From Notolepis coatsorum (taxonomy: Eukaryota > Chordata > Actinopteri > Aulopiformes > Paralepididae): a stretch of 64,000 nt of DNA. Of this stretch, positions 1 to 11,026 are shown piece after piece (position 1 is the first letter of the stretch; the number at the start of each line of letters is the position of its first letter). The stretch spans positions 153,740,034 through 153,804,033 of the forward strand of contig OZ020590.1 of the NCBI GenBank assembly GCA_963971535.1. The letters are read 5' to 3'. A program made the position numbers and the translations under genes. The notes beneath the pieces were generated by a model that was given only the letters and a program-made list of their open reading frames with translations, was not told the DNA's origin and did not search any database.

Positions 1-3000
1 TGGTATTTTTATGTGTTTTATGTGCTGTTGTCTTATATGTGTGTAATTGTTCCTCCTCTGTACTCCTGGGATTGACCGTCTGGGCCCGCCTGGATCAGCG
101 CCTCGAGCAGTCTAGCTACACTGGTATGTTCTCTACGCATTTAGACAAGCTCGACCATGGCTAAATTGAATATTTTAATTTGGAACGCAGGAGGGCTTAA
201 CGCCCCACACAAGCGTGCCAGTGTCCTTTGGCTATTGAAGAGGAGAAATATTGACCTTGCTCTCCTTAGTGAGACGCATTTATTGGTAGGTGATGTGTCA
301 AGACTGGCAAATCGGCAATATCACGTTATCTCCTCATCCTCAGCCGATGATAAGACGAAAGGAGTCGTCATAGTTACAAGACGTAACCTTGATATCAAAG
401 TCCTGGACGTATGGTCGGACACGGAGGGAAGGATTACTATAGCAAAAGTTGAGTTCTCGCATAGGAAGATGGCTATAATAGCATTGTATGCTCCTAACAC
501 ATTTGATTCAGCGTTCTATAATACAATCACGAAGAATATGTTGGAACTTAATGGATACGCTCTGATTGTGGGTGGCGATTTTAATGCGTGCTGGGATGCG
601 GAGATGGATAGGTCCGGGCCCTCTGAAACGAGCGACCAAAAACGGGCCTCTAAGGCCCTCAGGATGTGGGCCCAGGACACGGGGCTCACAGACCTTTGGC
701 GCTTATCCAACCCCACCCTCAAAGATTACTCTCACCTGTCAGCCAGACACAAAACCTTCTCTCGAATTGACTATGCATTCGCGTCCCCTAATATGTTTGA
801 TAGTTTCGATGTCTCATTGGTTCCCTTGGCTCTCTCAGACCACAAGGGGATTTTCCTTACGGCAACCTTTGGCAGGTTCTCCGCAAGAGCTCCCAGATGG
901 CGTTTTAATTCAACCTTGCTAAAGAACGATGACTTCTGTTCTGAGTTCAGGAGTAAACTAGCTGAATTTTTGCAGATCAACGTTGGCACAGTAGAAGACC
1001 CTAGGGTCCTGTGGAACGCATTGAAAGGATTTATCAGGGGTCATGTCACACTATTTGCCTCCAATTTGCGAAAATCCCGGTCAAAAAAGCTAGAAGGACT
1101 GGAAACATTATATGCGGACCTATACGCATCCTTGCAAACTAACTATAGTGAACGACTAAACACACAACGTAAGATAGTCAAAAAAGAAATAAACTCCATA
1201 CTTAAACAACAGTCTGAGTTCTTGATACATAGGACAAGACAAAATTACTACTTTCACGGCTCCAGACCTAGCCATCTATTGACAATGAAAATACGCTCAA
1301 ATGATCATTTCTCGGATATCCCCTCGATCAGGACGAGCCAGGGTGCAGTCACTACTGATTCGAAAAAGATCAATGACACTTTTAAAGAGTTTTACTCACA
1401 GTTATATAGCTCAGAGGGTAATCTTGATGACTCTAAATTTGAATCGTTCATTGGCGGGCTTGAGATACCCCACATTTCTGAGGAAGAGGCCAAGGAACTG
1501 GGGAGACCGATTACTCTCGTGGAATTGAGGGAGACGATTGTTGAAATGCAGAGGGGTAAGGCACCAGGCTGGGATGGTATTCCACCCGAAGTGTATTCAG
1601 CTTTCTGGGACCAACTGGGTCCATTGATGCTCGATATGATCAATTACGCTATCGAACAAGGGGAGTTCTCAAGAGATATCAATATGGCGTTGATTTCTTT
1701 ACTTCTCAAGAAGGACAAAGATCCCAATGATTGTGGTAGCTATAGACCCTTGAGTCTTCTCGGGGCCGATTTAAAAGTGTTTGCCAAGGTGCTGGCCCGT
1801 CGCCTGCAGAGATTTATGTCTGTATTGGTGCACTGCGATCAAACTGGTTTTATCCCGGGGCGTCTGGCTGCAGATAATCTTAGGAGGCTGTTGCATGTAA
1901 TCGATAACAGTAGAGACAATACAACTCCATCCACAGTTCTGTCTTTGGATGCCATGAAGGCGTTTGACAGACTTGAGTGGTCATACCTGTGGAAGGTACT
2001 TGAGGTCATGGGTCTTGGGAAGAGTTTTATTCATATGATTAAAGTCCTGTATGCCTCGCCGTCTGCGATGATACTGACAGGCAAAAACTGTTCCACACTC
2101 TTTCCAGTCTCCAGATCTTCTAGACAGGGTTGTCCTCTGAGCCCAGGACTGTTCGCGCTTTCCCTCGAACCTTTGGCCCAATTCATTAGGCAATCGGAGG
2201 ACATCGTCCCCATAATGGTCAATAATACTCCACACAAAATTGCTCTCTATGCGGATGACCTGCTGATTTTCATGGACGACCCCTCCCGGTCGGCCATAAA
2301 AATTATTGAGGATAATCGACGAGTTTGGTAAATTGTCAGGCTTTAAGATTAACTGGAACAAATCAGACTGCCTACCTCTTAATGAGCTGGCCAAGGCGGT
2401 ACGACTACCAGCTGATATCCCCATAGTAGAACATTTTAAATACTTGGGCATAGAGATATTCCCCACGCTGAACCAAACTACTAAGTACAACTTCACGGGT
2501 ACTTATGATCAAATACGCCAGGATCTAGACAGGTGGTCGTCCCTTCCTAACTCCTTACAAGCCCGGGCTTCCATAATCAAAATGAACATCCTGCCTAGGA
2601 TACATTTTATTAGCTCAATGCTCCCCCTGCCCCCTCCAATAGACCACTGGCGCAAGGTACAATCGATGGTATCTAAGTTTATCTGGAATAACAAACGCCC
2701 GAGAATCAAAAGGGCTACTACTCAACGTAGAAAACAAGATGGGGGCCTCGCAATCCCTGATTTTAAACTTTATTTCTGGTCCTTTTCACTGAGACCTCTG
2801 ATGTGCTGGCTAGTAGAGGCTGTATCGTGGCGCTCCTTAGAAGCGGCGGCGGTATCTCCGCTAAGATTGCAGGATGTAGTGTACTCCACTGTCTCTATTT
2901 CGAAATGCCGGCTGAGGTATGGACCGATCATTACTCACGTGATCCAAACGTGGCGTAATGTACAGAGGTCGTGTGGGGTTAAATGCCCATGGCACCTGGA

Positions 3001-4502
3001 CTCTCCAATTTTTAATAACCAGCAATTACTTGTTGGGCACAAGCCGGTTAATATTCCTCAATGGCAAAGGAGGGGAGTGCATACTCTGGAGGATATTTAC
3101 GATAAGAACGGCCTCCGTGCGTTTCAGGACTTAAGAGAATTTTATGATCTTCCCGGCGAGTCCTTCTTTCTTTACCTTCAACTAAGGTCAGCACTGAGGG
3201 CGCATGGCGTACCGTGGGCTCAAGCTTTGCACCCACACCCCTTCCTCAGGCTCATAGTGGACAGGACGACATCCAGAGGGTTTGTCTCAGACTTTTATAC
3301 GCTCTTAATTCAATCCACGTATACAAATTTATCATTGGATACAATCTGGCGTGTGGATATCCCGGAGTTGGACCCCGAGTTTGACTGGGATGATGTTTGG
3401 GCAAATGTGGCATTATCTTCCCGCAACCCGAATCACCAGCAAATTAATTTTAATTATATTCATAGGACCTATCTTACACCTAGGAAGCTATTTGCTATGG
3501 GACTGATAACCGACTCTCGGTGCACTTTGTGCTCTCAAAAGGCCACTGGCACTTATATGCATATGTATTGGGATTGCCCACCAGTGGCCCGCTTCTGGAG
3601 GTCAATAACGGACAAACTTTCAGATTTGTGTGGCTTAACTATCCCATTCACAGCTGTTACGCTACTCCTGAACGATATAACGACACTACCCGCGTCCGTA
3701 CAACTGAAAAGGATTGTCCTAGCGGGCGTCACAGCAGCGAAGAAGCTAATAGCAATGAGATGGAAGGAGCCTGAGAAGATTACAATGATTAACTGGTCCC
3801 TAACTCTATTGGATGTGATTTATCTTGAGATATCCACGGCGCGGGTGATTGGGGTAGGGCAGGCTGGCATTGACCTGTGGTTCGCAGCAGCTGAGAAGGT
3901 AAAGACCGCCATGTGCGGCTGAGCGGGGTTGGGGTGCTTGATCGGGGGGGTCCGGCGGTCTCTGGGGAGGGGGAGGAGGAAATGTTTTGTCTGTCTTGGT
4001 TTTTGTCTTGTCCTTCTTAACTTTGACTGGGGGGATTTTAGGGGGGGTTGATATTTAGCTATTCTGCGCTATATGTCAATTCACATGCCATCTCCCCAAG
4101 GGACTAATGTTGGCAGACTGATTGACCTGTCAACCAACTTGGAGGAAGATTTTCTTTCTTCTTACACTTTACCTTCTGCGAGTTTGGCAGTCTTGAACAT
4201 GTGTAAGGGACCTAGGCTATCTACAGTAAATCTGCGGCAACACTCTCGTAAACAATCTTTTAAGTCACTCCACTTTGTAAAGGTGGGGAAAGGTTGGCAT
4301 GTTTGAAGACTTTTTTGTTATTGAAGTAGCCATCTATATTTGATAGGTTGGACGCTGTTTCTTTTTCTTTTTTGTCTTTATAATTTATTATTCTGTATTA
4401 TTATTGTTTGTTATTCTCCTGTGGAGTTATGTTTTTTGTTACTGTGGTTATTGTGTTGTCTTGTTTCATGTAATTAATAATAAAAAAAAATTATAAAAAA
4501 AA
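1..4502 (+). mobile_element. L1-type non-LTR retrotransposon, 5' end outside window
   Basis: The segment holds a second-ORF-type protein (157-3922), a G-rich 3' UTR and an A-rich tail ending about 4502 in runs of A after AATAATAAA. DNA shared with the duplicated segment at 50.5 kb begins right after the tail, so the element's 3' boundary is near 4502. Positions 1-156 hold no ORF and are probably inter-ORF or 5' UTR sequence; no ORF1 is visible, so the element extends beyond the window or is 5' truncated. There is no matching L1 beside the other duplicate copy, so this insertion is specific to this side. Confidence 0.85.
157..3922 (+). pseudogene. L1-type ORF2: endonuclease-reverse transcriptase, one frameshift
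   Basis: This encodes the LINE replication enzyme, which nicks target DNA and reverse-transcribes element RNA there. An apurinic-type endonuclease fills about the first 235 residues: ILIWNAGGLN, LLSETHL, YAPN, GGDFNACWD, SRIDYAFAS and SDHKG. The reverse transcriptase follows with SYRPLSLLG, LDAMKAFDRL (about residue 600), QGCPLSPGLF and YADDLLIF (about residue 697). The frame closes at 2331, just after the catalytic box, and continues in the +1-shifted frame from about 2306 to 3922, so one small indel lies at about 2306-2320. The second part holds the RT thumb and a C-terminal CxxC...H...C cluster (CTLCSQ to DCPP, about 3526-3580). Total length is about 1,255 residues, normal for L1 ORF2. The start at 157 is the first ATG. 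Clade placement within L1/Tx1 is by motif recall only. Confidence 0.85.
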
Positions 4503-4647
4503 ATACTTTACCCCATTGCAGTAGTCGAGGGAGGCGAGACGTGATTGTTGATTGGATGAGGAGTTGGGTGGCTTCATTTGTCAGCAAGGGGCGGATCCTT
4601 CTGCCGTTGCTCAGGAGGAACATTCCATGCAGGGCAGGGATACAAAC

Positions 4648-5430
4648 TGGTGAGACTACTGCTTGACCTTACTCATAGAACCCACCTCACCCCTGCCCAC
4701 TTTGACAACCTAGGATGGCTTAGAGTAGACGACAGAGTACAGCAACTTGTAATGGGCCTGGTCTACAAGATACACTACACGACTAAAGTACCCATGTACA
4801 TGTCAAAATACTTCCCAAAGGCCAGTGAATACCACGATCACAACACCAGAGGGAGCTCCACAAATCATGTCAAACCCAGATTCGGCTCAAACAAGGGACT
4901 AAACACCTTTCGCTATTATGCCACATCAATGTGGAACGCCCTACCCACAGCTGTAAAGGAATGTGAATCACTACCCACTTTCAAAGAGCACCTACGGGAG
5001 ACTGCAGTTGGAAACTGGCCCCTGTAAATGTCTAAACCCAACCCCTTCCAATGTACAGTAAATGTCCTAACCCATTAATACACAAGACCCTCTTCTTGGG
5101 ACCAAGTAAGGTTTAGTCGATATTCCAATGTACAGTTTTGCTTGTACAGTTTCCCCCACCCACCTCCAATGTACAGTCCCCCCCCCCCCACCTACCCAAC
5201 CTCCTCCAATGTACAGTTTCTACGTCAAATGTATATACTCTCTTTTTTAGACTCTTTTTGTATCACAAACAGTACTGTATTTGTAAATCTGGTATGTCAT
5301 AAATGTATAGATGTAGCAGTACTGTCTATCTGTTATTGTGTATGTCATATATGTTATGATGAATTGAAAGTGGGGGACCCTGATGTAAACAAGACGAAAG
5401 TCGAAAGTTCAATCAATCAATCAATCATAC
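4648..5430 (+). mobile_element. L2-like LINE, 5'-truncated 3' end
   Basis: Residues from LVRLLLDLTHRTHLTPAHF onward (ORF closing at 5027) match the last roughly 125 residues of the full-length element at 45562-49730. The 3' UTR with the family's ATGTACAGT-rich, C-rich blocks follows, ending in (AATC)n at 5410-5428. Compared with the duplicate at 50684-51540 this copy lacks about 87 bp of the UTR just before the tail. The roughly 145 bp before it (4503-4647) are shared by both duplicates but unidentified. Confidence 0.8.
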
Positions 5431-6095
5431 ACGGCACACTGAGGCCTACAACAAACTGACCGGATCTTCCTTTATTCATTATGTTGTACTGTAGCACTAT
5501 TTTACTCTGTCCATTCTATTGCATAATTTTACTATCTATTCTATTCTACTATTCTATTATTGCACTGTATTATTTTACTCTGTCTATTGCTTTTTATTAC
5601 AGGTTCAAAACTGTCAGGTATTAAACTGTGTGGGTATCAAACAAGAGACTGTCAGGCTTTAAAACTGTGTAGGAACCAGGCCTAGAACTGCACCCTGAGA
5701 GGGAACTGCACTCTGAGAGAAGGAACTGCACCCTGAGAGGGAACTGCACTCTGAGAGGGAGGTTCGAAGGGTCAAAGTGGGTATAAGACAGGAGGGAAGA
5801 CTGTCAAGTTTTAAACTGTGGATAACAAACAGAGAAGGTAAAGACGACTTTGAACTGTTGAACAGTAATCCAGAACTATTTTATTGCACTGTAAAAAAAA
5901 TAATAATAATTTGCATGGAATAGCGTACAAACTAAAGTATGTAGAAATTAACTGGTTAGTCAGTCTTGGACTATAAACAATGCCTGTCAAATGAGCCATA
6001 CTATTGTCTCCATAGCTATAATACAGAACACACAATGGGTCCGCAAACATCGCTAAAATGGTCAATAACGCTGGCGCCATTGAGTAAAGATGGGA
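5431..6095. repeat. Unidentified spacer with short tandem repeat
   Basis: No gene is visible. About 5688-5765 holds four tandem units of roughly 20-22 bp containing GAACTGCACCCTGAGAG. The matching stretch at 51800-51900 has five. The rest is AT-rich and shared by both duplicates. Confidence 0.6.
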
Positions 6096-7817
6096 AAAGA
6101 TTGATTGAATACTTTATTACAGGTCTTTGAGACCTGTAAAACACTAAGAAATGGAGTAACCAATATGATCAAAAAAGCAAAACTGAACTATTTTAACGAA
6201 AAAATTGAGGAAAATAAAAATAATCATCAAAAACTGTGGAAGTCTTTAAAAACACTGGGTCACAATAATAGACTCAAGACTAAAACCACAAATCTCAACC
6301 TGAAAATAGATAACACGATCATCTCTGACAAATTGAGTGTGGCAAATTGTTTAAACACCTTCTTCAAAACTGTTGCTACCACTTTGGTGAACAAACTGCC
6401 GATCCACTCTGGCCGATATGGCATACAGCACATCCAGGCCTTTTATAAGGAACTGGGTGTACGTGAAAATGATTTTAAATTGACTGAAGTAACTACTGAA
6501 GAGGTTATGAAAAAGCTCAGTATGCTGCAGCCAACAAAACCCACAGGCCATGACAATATTCCCACCAGATTTCTCAGAGACTCTGCTTCCATCATAGCTC
6601 CCATTGTAGCCCATATCACCAACCTCTCCATCAACCAGGGTCACATCCCGCAAGAACTCAAGCTTGCTAGGGTAACCCCTCTATTTAAAAAAGGAAACAA
6701 ACTGGATCCAGGTAACTACCGCCCCGTTTCTATCCTTTGTTCCATATCAAAGGTAATTGAGAGGCTGGTATATGAGCAGATAGACAACTACTTGACTGAA
6801 CATAGACTACTGTACCAGTTCCAATCAGGTTTCAGAAAATCACACTCCACTGACACCTGTTTACTGTACCTGACCGATTATATAAAACGGGAGATGGACA
6901 AGGGGAACTACTGCGGGATGGTAATGTTGGACCTGCAAAAGGCGTTTGACACGGTCAACCACTCCATCCTACTAGAAAAATTGAGAGCGATAGGCTTTGA
7001 TAGCAAGTCAGCCAAATGGGTCAAGTCCTACCTGGAGGGAAGAGAACAGGTGGTAGACATCAATGGCACCTTGTCCTCGTCCCTTCCAGTGACATGTGGG
7101 GTCCCCCAAGGAAGCATTTTGGGGCCTCAACTGTTTTTAATATATATTAATGACATGAAATCGGCATGCGATTGCAACCTGTTCCTGTTTGCTGACGACT
7201 CGGCACTCCTGGTCTCTGACAGGGATAAGTCTAAAGTGGAAAGTGTCCTGAGCAGTGAAATGAAAAAGATCTGCTCTTGGCTCAGTGACAATAAATTGTC
7301 TCTACATCTGGGAAAAACAGAGGCCATACTCTTTGGGTCAAACGCCAACCTAAAGAAATCCCAGGGTTTTAAAATTAGAGTAGGTGAAAACATTATTGAG
7401 GATAAAGAGGAGGTCACCTACCTGGGCTTTATTTTAAATAACAAACTTTCTAACGAAAAAATGGCACAAAAAGTTATTACTAAGGTCAATCAAAAAACCA
7501 AATTTGTATTTAGAATTTCCTCGTTCATAAATAGAAACGCTCTGAGGACCCTAGCTGGAGCCCTCATCCAATGTCACTTTGACTATGCTTGCACTTCATG
7601 GTACAGCAACATATCAAAACAAATGAAGACAAAGCTCCAGACCTCCCAAAACAAACTAGTGAGACTCCTGCACAACCTTCACTTTAGAACTCACCTAACG
7701 CCAGCCCACTTTAGCAGTCTGGGATGGCTTAGGGTTGAAGAAAGGGTACACCAGCTTAAAATGCTACTGGTTTTTAAAGTACTGAAAGAAACGGTCCCCA
7801 AGTACCTAGTAAATTAG
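6096..7817 (+). pseudogene. Second L2-like subfamily, 5'-truncated reverse transcriptase
   Basis: An uninterrupted reading frame carries a reverse transcriptase of the same broad type as the L2-like element at 45.6 kb but clearly divergent from it: KPTGHDNIPTRFLRDSA, NYRPVSILCSISKVIERLV, QSGFRKSHSTDTCLLYL, LDLQKAFDTVNH, CGVPQGSILGPQLFLIYIND and LFADDSALLVS. The endonuclease is absent (5' truncation). The frame stops at 7817 because the element is cut by a minus-strand Rex1 3' fragment. The duplicate at 52240-54522 keeps the C-terminus and 3' UTR but carries its own frameshifts. The 18 bp at about 6101-6118 are the exact reverse complement of this subfamily's 3' tail as seen at 54498-54515. 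Confidence 0.85.
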
Positions 7818-8207
7818 TTTCAAGTTTCTTTAATAGTTGTCATACAGAAGTACAGAATACTTTCATACAAAATGCTTCTTACTGTTACGCTCCAGAGACT
7901 GTGCTAGACAAGATAGTATCAAATAACATAGTATAGCATGTAATTTAGAAGAAGAAAATGAGGTCACAGTGTTCGGTATAGACATATGTACAATGTTCTG
8001 AGTTACCATATAATATACAATACTATGCAGTGTACTAATGTACAGTACTATCTAGTGCAAAGCAGAAATGGGATGAGGTACAATTTAGGTACAATTTACA
8101 GTAAGGTGTACGAGTTGTAGTGCAATCCTTCATCAATAAATATAAAGTGTGGGGAGTGGGTGCTACAGTGTGTTTGTTTAAAGTGGGTGTGTGCTATAAA
8201 GTGTGTG
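7816..8207 (-). mobile_element. Rex1 LINE 3' UTR fragment
   Basis: The reverse complement matches the 3' UTR of the Rex1 element at about 17690-18130. Shared features include the terminal TTAAAGAAACTTGAAACT tail, the stretch around TACTTCTGTATGACAAC, and the block with GTAGCACCCACTCCCCACAC. Only the last roughly 390 bp are present. It joins the truncated L2-like ORF on the left to the edge of a zinc-finger exon on the right. The same junction is absent from copy 2, where about 2.1 kb (53957-56066) lies between these flanks. Confidence 0.85.
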
Positions 8208-8356
8208 GAGTCTTTAATGACTCTCCTGCTGTTCAGGGGGAACCTCCTCTTCACAGACAGAGAGCTGTGGGGGGTCTGGAGGGAGGCAGAATAATGACAT
8301 GAATAGTTGTAATTGCTGTCACCATTGGAAAGCCATCCATTTTAAGAATTCACACA
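8208..8356 (-). pseudogene. Zinc-finger gene remnant: exon start, acceptor and intron
   Basis: About 145 bp match 56067-56208, the start of the zinc-finger coding exon on the minus strand and its splice acceptor (minus strand CCTCCAG before ACCCCCC). Everything downstream in the gene's direction, including all fingers, is missing and replaced by the Rex1 fragment. Confidence 0.75.
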
Positions 8357-9555
8357 TGTTCTTCCTGTGCCCCAGGACAGTTCAGTCAGAATGTTCTTCC
8401 TGTGCCCCAGGACAGTTCAGTCAGAATGTTCTTCATGTGCCCCAGGACAGTTCAGTCAGTATGTTCTTCCTGTGCTCCAGGACAGTTCAGTCAGTATGTT
8501 CTTCCTGTGCTCCAGGACAGTCCAGTCAGTATGTTCTTACTGTGCTCCAGGACAGTTCAGTCAGTATGTTCTTCCTGAGGACAGTTCAGTCAGTATGTTC
8601 TTCCTGTGCCCCAGGACAGTTCAGTCAGTGTGTTCTTCCTGTGCCCCAGGACAGTTCAGTCAGTATGTTCTTCCTGTGCCCCAGGACAGTTCAGTCAGTA
8701 TGTTCTTCCTGTGCTCCAGGACAGTTCAGTCAGTATGTTCTTCCTGTGTCTCAGGACAGTTCAGTCAGTATGTTCTTCCTGTGCCCCAGGACAGTTCAGT
8801 CAGTATGTTCTTCCTGTGCTCCAGGACAGTTCAGTCAGTATGTTCTCCCTGTGCCCCAGGACAGTTCAGTCAGTATGTTCTTCCTGTGCCCCAGGACAGT
8901 TCAGTCAGTATGTACTTCCTCAGTATGTACTGACATACTGACTGAACTGTCCTGGGGCACAGGAAGAACATACTGACTGAACTGTCCTCAGGAAGAACAT
9001 ACTGACTGGACTGTCCTGGGGCACAGGAAGAACATACTGACCGAACTGTCCTCAGGAAGAACATACTGACTGAACTGTCCTGGGGCACAGGAAGAACATA
9101 CTGACTGAACTGTCCTGGAGCACAGGAAGAACATACTGACTGAACTGTCCTGGAGCACAGGAAGAACATACTGACTGAACTGTCCTGGAGCACAGGAAGA
9201 ACATAATGACTGAACTGTCCTGGGGCACAGGAAGAACATACTGACTGAACTGTCCTTGAGCACAGTAAGAACATACTGACTGAACTGTCCTGGAGCACAG
9301 GAAGAACATACTGACTGAACTGTCCTGGAGCACAGGAAGAACATACTGACTGAACTGTCCTGGGGCACAGGAAGAACATACTGACTGAACTGTCCTGGAG
9401 CACAGGAAGAACATACTGACTGAACTGTCCTGAGACACAGGAAGAACATACTGACTGAACTGTCCTGGAGCACAGGAAGAACATACTGCCTGAACTGTCC
9501 TGGAGCACAGGAAGAACATACTGACTGAACTGTCCTGGAGCACAGGAAGAACATA
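8357..9555. repeat. Inverted array of a 35-bp minisatellite (copy 1)
   Basis: About 17 units of a 35-bp repeat (core CAGGACAGTTCAGTCAGTAT) run plus-wise from 8357 to about 8925. They switch at a spacer of a few bases near 8926-8935 and run as about 17 reverse-complement units to 9555. Units differ by single substitutions (GCCCCAG, GCTCCAG, GTCTCAG) and some are shortened. Because 35 is not divisible by 3 and the unit lacks stops, all three frames of each arm are open; these apparent proteins are artefacts. The array sits intron-side of the zinc-finger splice acceptor. Confidence 0.95.
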
Positions 9556-9589
9556 GATGGTGAAAAAACAAGGTAGTTCACTATGTCGG

Positions 9590-9800
9590 CCCATGATTAA
9601 AATGACATAAATGACGCAACATACAGATATATATCATGACATTTCTGACATACAGGTATACAGTACTGTTACATTTGTGACATACAAGATATGCAAATAT
9701 ACAGTAGTTAAACAGAGATCTTAACAGAAAATATATACATACGAGGGGGAGGAAACTGTACATTAGGAGGGAGTGGGTGGGTGGGTGGGTGGGAGGGGAC
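9590..9800 (-). repeat. Degenerate L2-like 3' UTR remnant
   Basis: Weakly matches the reverse complement of the family 3' UTR: repeated GACATACA words, GCAAATATACAGTA, a TATATACATACGAG block, GAAACTGTACATTAGGAGG and a (GGGT)n stretch. It is also present at 57225-57450. It is much more diverged than the other L2 3' pieces in this window. Confidence 0.5.
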
Positions 9801-9954
9801 ATGTGTATTGTGAATTGTGTATTGTGAAAGCCAAGGTAGGTGATTCAATAACGTTACTAGATCAACTGATCTTTACATTCGAATTTTTCTCAAATAGTCT
9901 ACTAGTACAAATGTTTGGATCAACATGCTGATCGGTACTTTGGTAGTTCGTTCA

Positions 9955-10115
9955 GGCGGGAGAGGAGAGGAGAGGGGGTGTTTGCCTCCTTTCCTCAGAC
10001 AATTCTTTGCACTCTTCTCCCTGATTTGTAATAGCTTTTGGCAATCTGAAGTACTCTAAATGCTTTTCCCGGTCCGACCGATTAGTACAGCCAAAAACAC
10101 AACAATAATTGACCC
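9955..10115 (-). pseudogene. THAP-type zinc-finger exon remnant (copy 1)
   Basis: Minus-strand translation gives VNYCCVFGCTNRSDREKHL followed by FRLPK and SEERRQ. This resembles the first half of a THAP DNA-binding domain: a C-x4-C pair followed by the conserved F-x-x-P region. The second metal-binding pair (C-x2-H) is not present here and would lie in a following exon. No in-frame ATG or clean splice donor is evident, so this may be a dead exon. It lies downstream of a promoter-like stretch at 10519-10570. In this copy an L2 fragment separates the two. Confidence 0.5.
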
Positions 10116-10135
10116 TTTTGAGCAACAATGACCAG

Positions 10136-10479
10136 ACAATGTACAGCCCCCCGCCCACCCCACCTACCCCACCTCCTCCAATGTACAGTTTCTACGTCAA
10201 ATGTATATACACTCTTTTTCTGGACACTTTTTGTATCACAAACAGTACTGTATTTGCATATCTGGTATGTCATAAATGTATAGATGTAGCAGTACTGTCT
10301 ATCTGTATGTTGTGTATGTCATATATGTTATGATGAATAAAAAATGGGGGACCCTGATGTAAACAAGACAAAAGTCTTTCTCTGGTCTGCATCCCCTTAA
10401 CAATTGTATGTATTGAGCTGTACTGTACTGTACCCATTCTGCAATCGGTTAATAAACTTTTCAATCAATCAATCAATCA
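10136..10479 (+). mobile_element. L2-like 3' end insertion, copy-1 specific
   Basis: A 344-bp 5'-truncated copy made of the C-rich 3' UTR, GTATATACACTC block, GGGGGACCCTGATGTAAAC, AATAAA and (AATC)n tail. Copy 2 reads straight through at 57778 (ATGACCAG then GAACAGTTGCG), which is the empty site. No clear target-site duplication is visible. Confidence 0.9.
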
Positions 10480-10518
10480 GAACAGTTGCGAGTTCGGTTG
10501 CGTTGTAAACATTCAGTA

Positions 10519-10570
10519 TCTCCAAAATGGTCGACTTCCGGTTTGATGACGCGCCGTGAAAACGCTTGTG
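10519..10570 (-). promoter_or_regulatory. Promoter-like cluster (ETS, YY1-like, CRE-like), copy 1
   Basis: On the minus strand it has a GATGACGCG-bearing GC-rich stretch, ACCGGAAGT (ETS consensus) and ACCATTTTGG (one mismatch to the YY1 core; copy 2 at about 57815-57865 has GCCATTTTGG). The trio is typical of TATA-less vertebrate housekeeping promoters. Orientation and position suit the THAP remnant and zinc-finger exon on the minus strand. The promoter role is inferred. Confidence 0.5.
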
Positions 10571-10605
10571 TGCTACAACACAGTACATAAGCTACAGTCT
10601 AGACA

Positions 10606-11017
10606 GCGTGATTACGAAACCAAGCCGCATTTCTTGGAGACGCTCTCTGATTGGCCGACGCCTGTTTCTACACTGGTTAAGCTTAGGCACTCTTCGAAGT
10701 TGGTTAAGGTTAGAGTTTGTCTTAGAGCGTGACGGCAAGTTCTTTCGACGGTTAAGCTTAGGCACTCTTTCGAAGTTGGTTAAGGTTAGAGTTTGTCTTA
10801 GAGCATGGCGATAGAACGCCAGGTAGTTTGCAGGCTGTTTGGCGTGGAAATGGGCAAAGACACAGCTCGTCACGGATTGGGCAAACGCGTCAGTGGCCAA
10901 TCAGAGAGCGTCAGTCAGTGCCAATCAGAGAGCGTCAGTCAGTGCCAATCAGAGAGCATCAGTCAGTGCCAATCAGAGAGCGTCTCCGAGAAATGCGGCT
11001 TGGTTTCGTACGCACGC
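10606..11017. mobile_element. Mutator-like MITE with 9-bp TSD
   Basis: A 412-bp non-coding element flanked by GTCTAGACA at 10597-10605 and 11018-11026. Copy 2 has this 9-mer once (about 57896), the empty site. The terminal inverted repeats are about 50 bp: the left end begins GCGTGATTACGAAACC and the right end, reversed, begins GCGTGCGTACGAAACC. Both continue through AAGCCGCATTTCT to GACGCTCTCTGATTGG. Long TIRs and a 9-bp TSD suit Mutator/MULE elements. The interior has two copies of a segment with GGTTAAGCTTAGGCACTC. Confidence 0.8.
10897..10983 (+). repeat. 24-bp tandem CCAAT repeat inside the MITE
   Basis: Four units starting at 10897, 10921, 10945 and 10969, each beginning CCAATCAGAGAGCGTC (GCATC in the third). 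Each carries a CCAAT-box-like pentamer in the same orientation and spacing. The unit derives from the inner part of the right TIR. Confidence 0.9.
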
Positions 11018-11026
11018 GTCTAGACA

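Noticed and set aside
8357..9555. CRISPR-like array.
   Set aside because: Units are directly contiguous without variable spacers and the context is eukaryotic.
8299..9594. Six overlapping frames coding Cys/Ser/Val-rich repeat proteins (MFFLCPRTVQSVCSSC type), likewise at 56147-57233.
   Set aside because: A stop-free 35-bp tandem repeat opens every frame; all frames give the same 35-residue cycle on both arms. It is a minisatellite, not genes.
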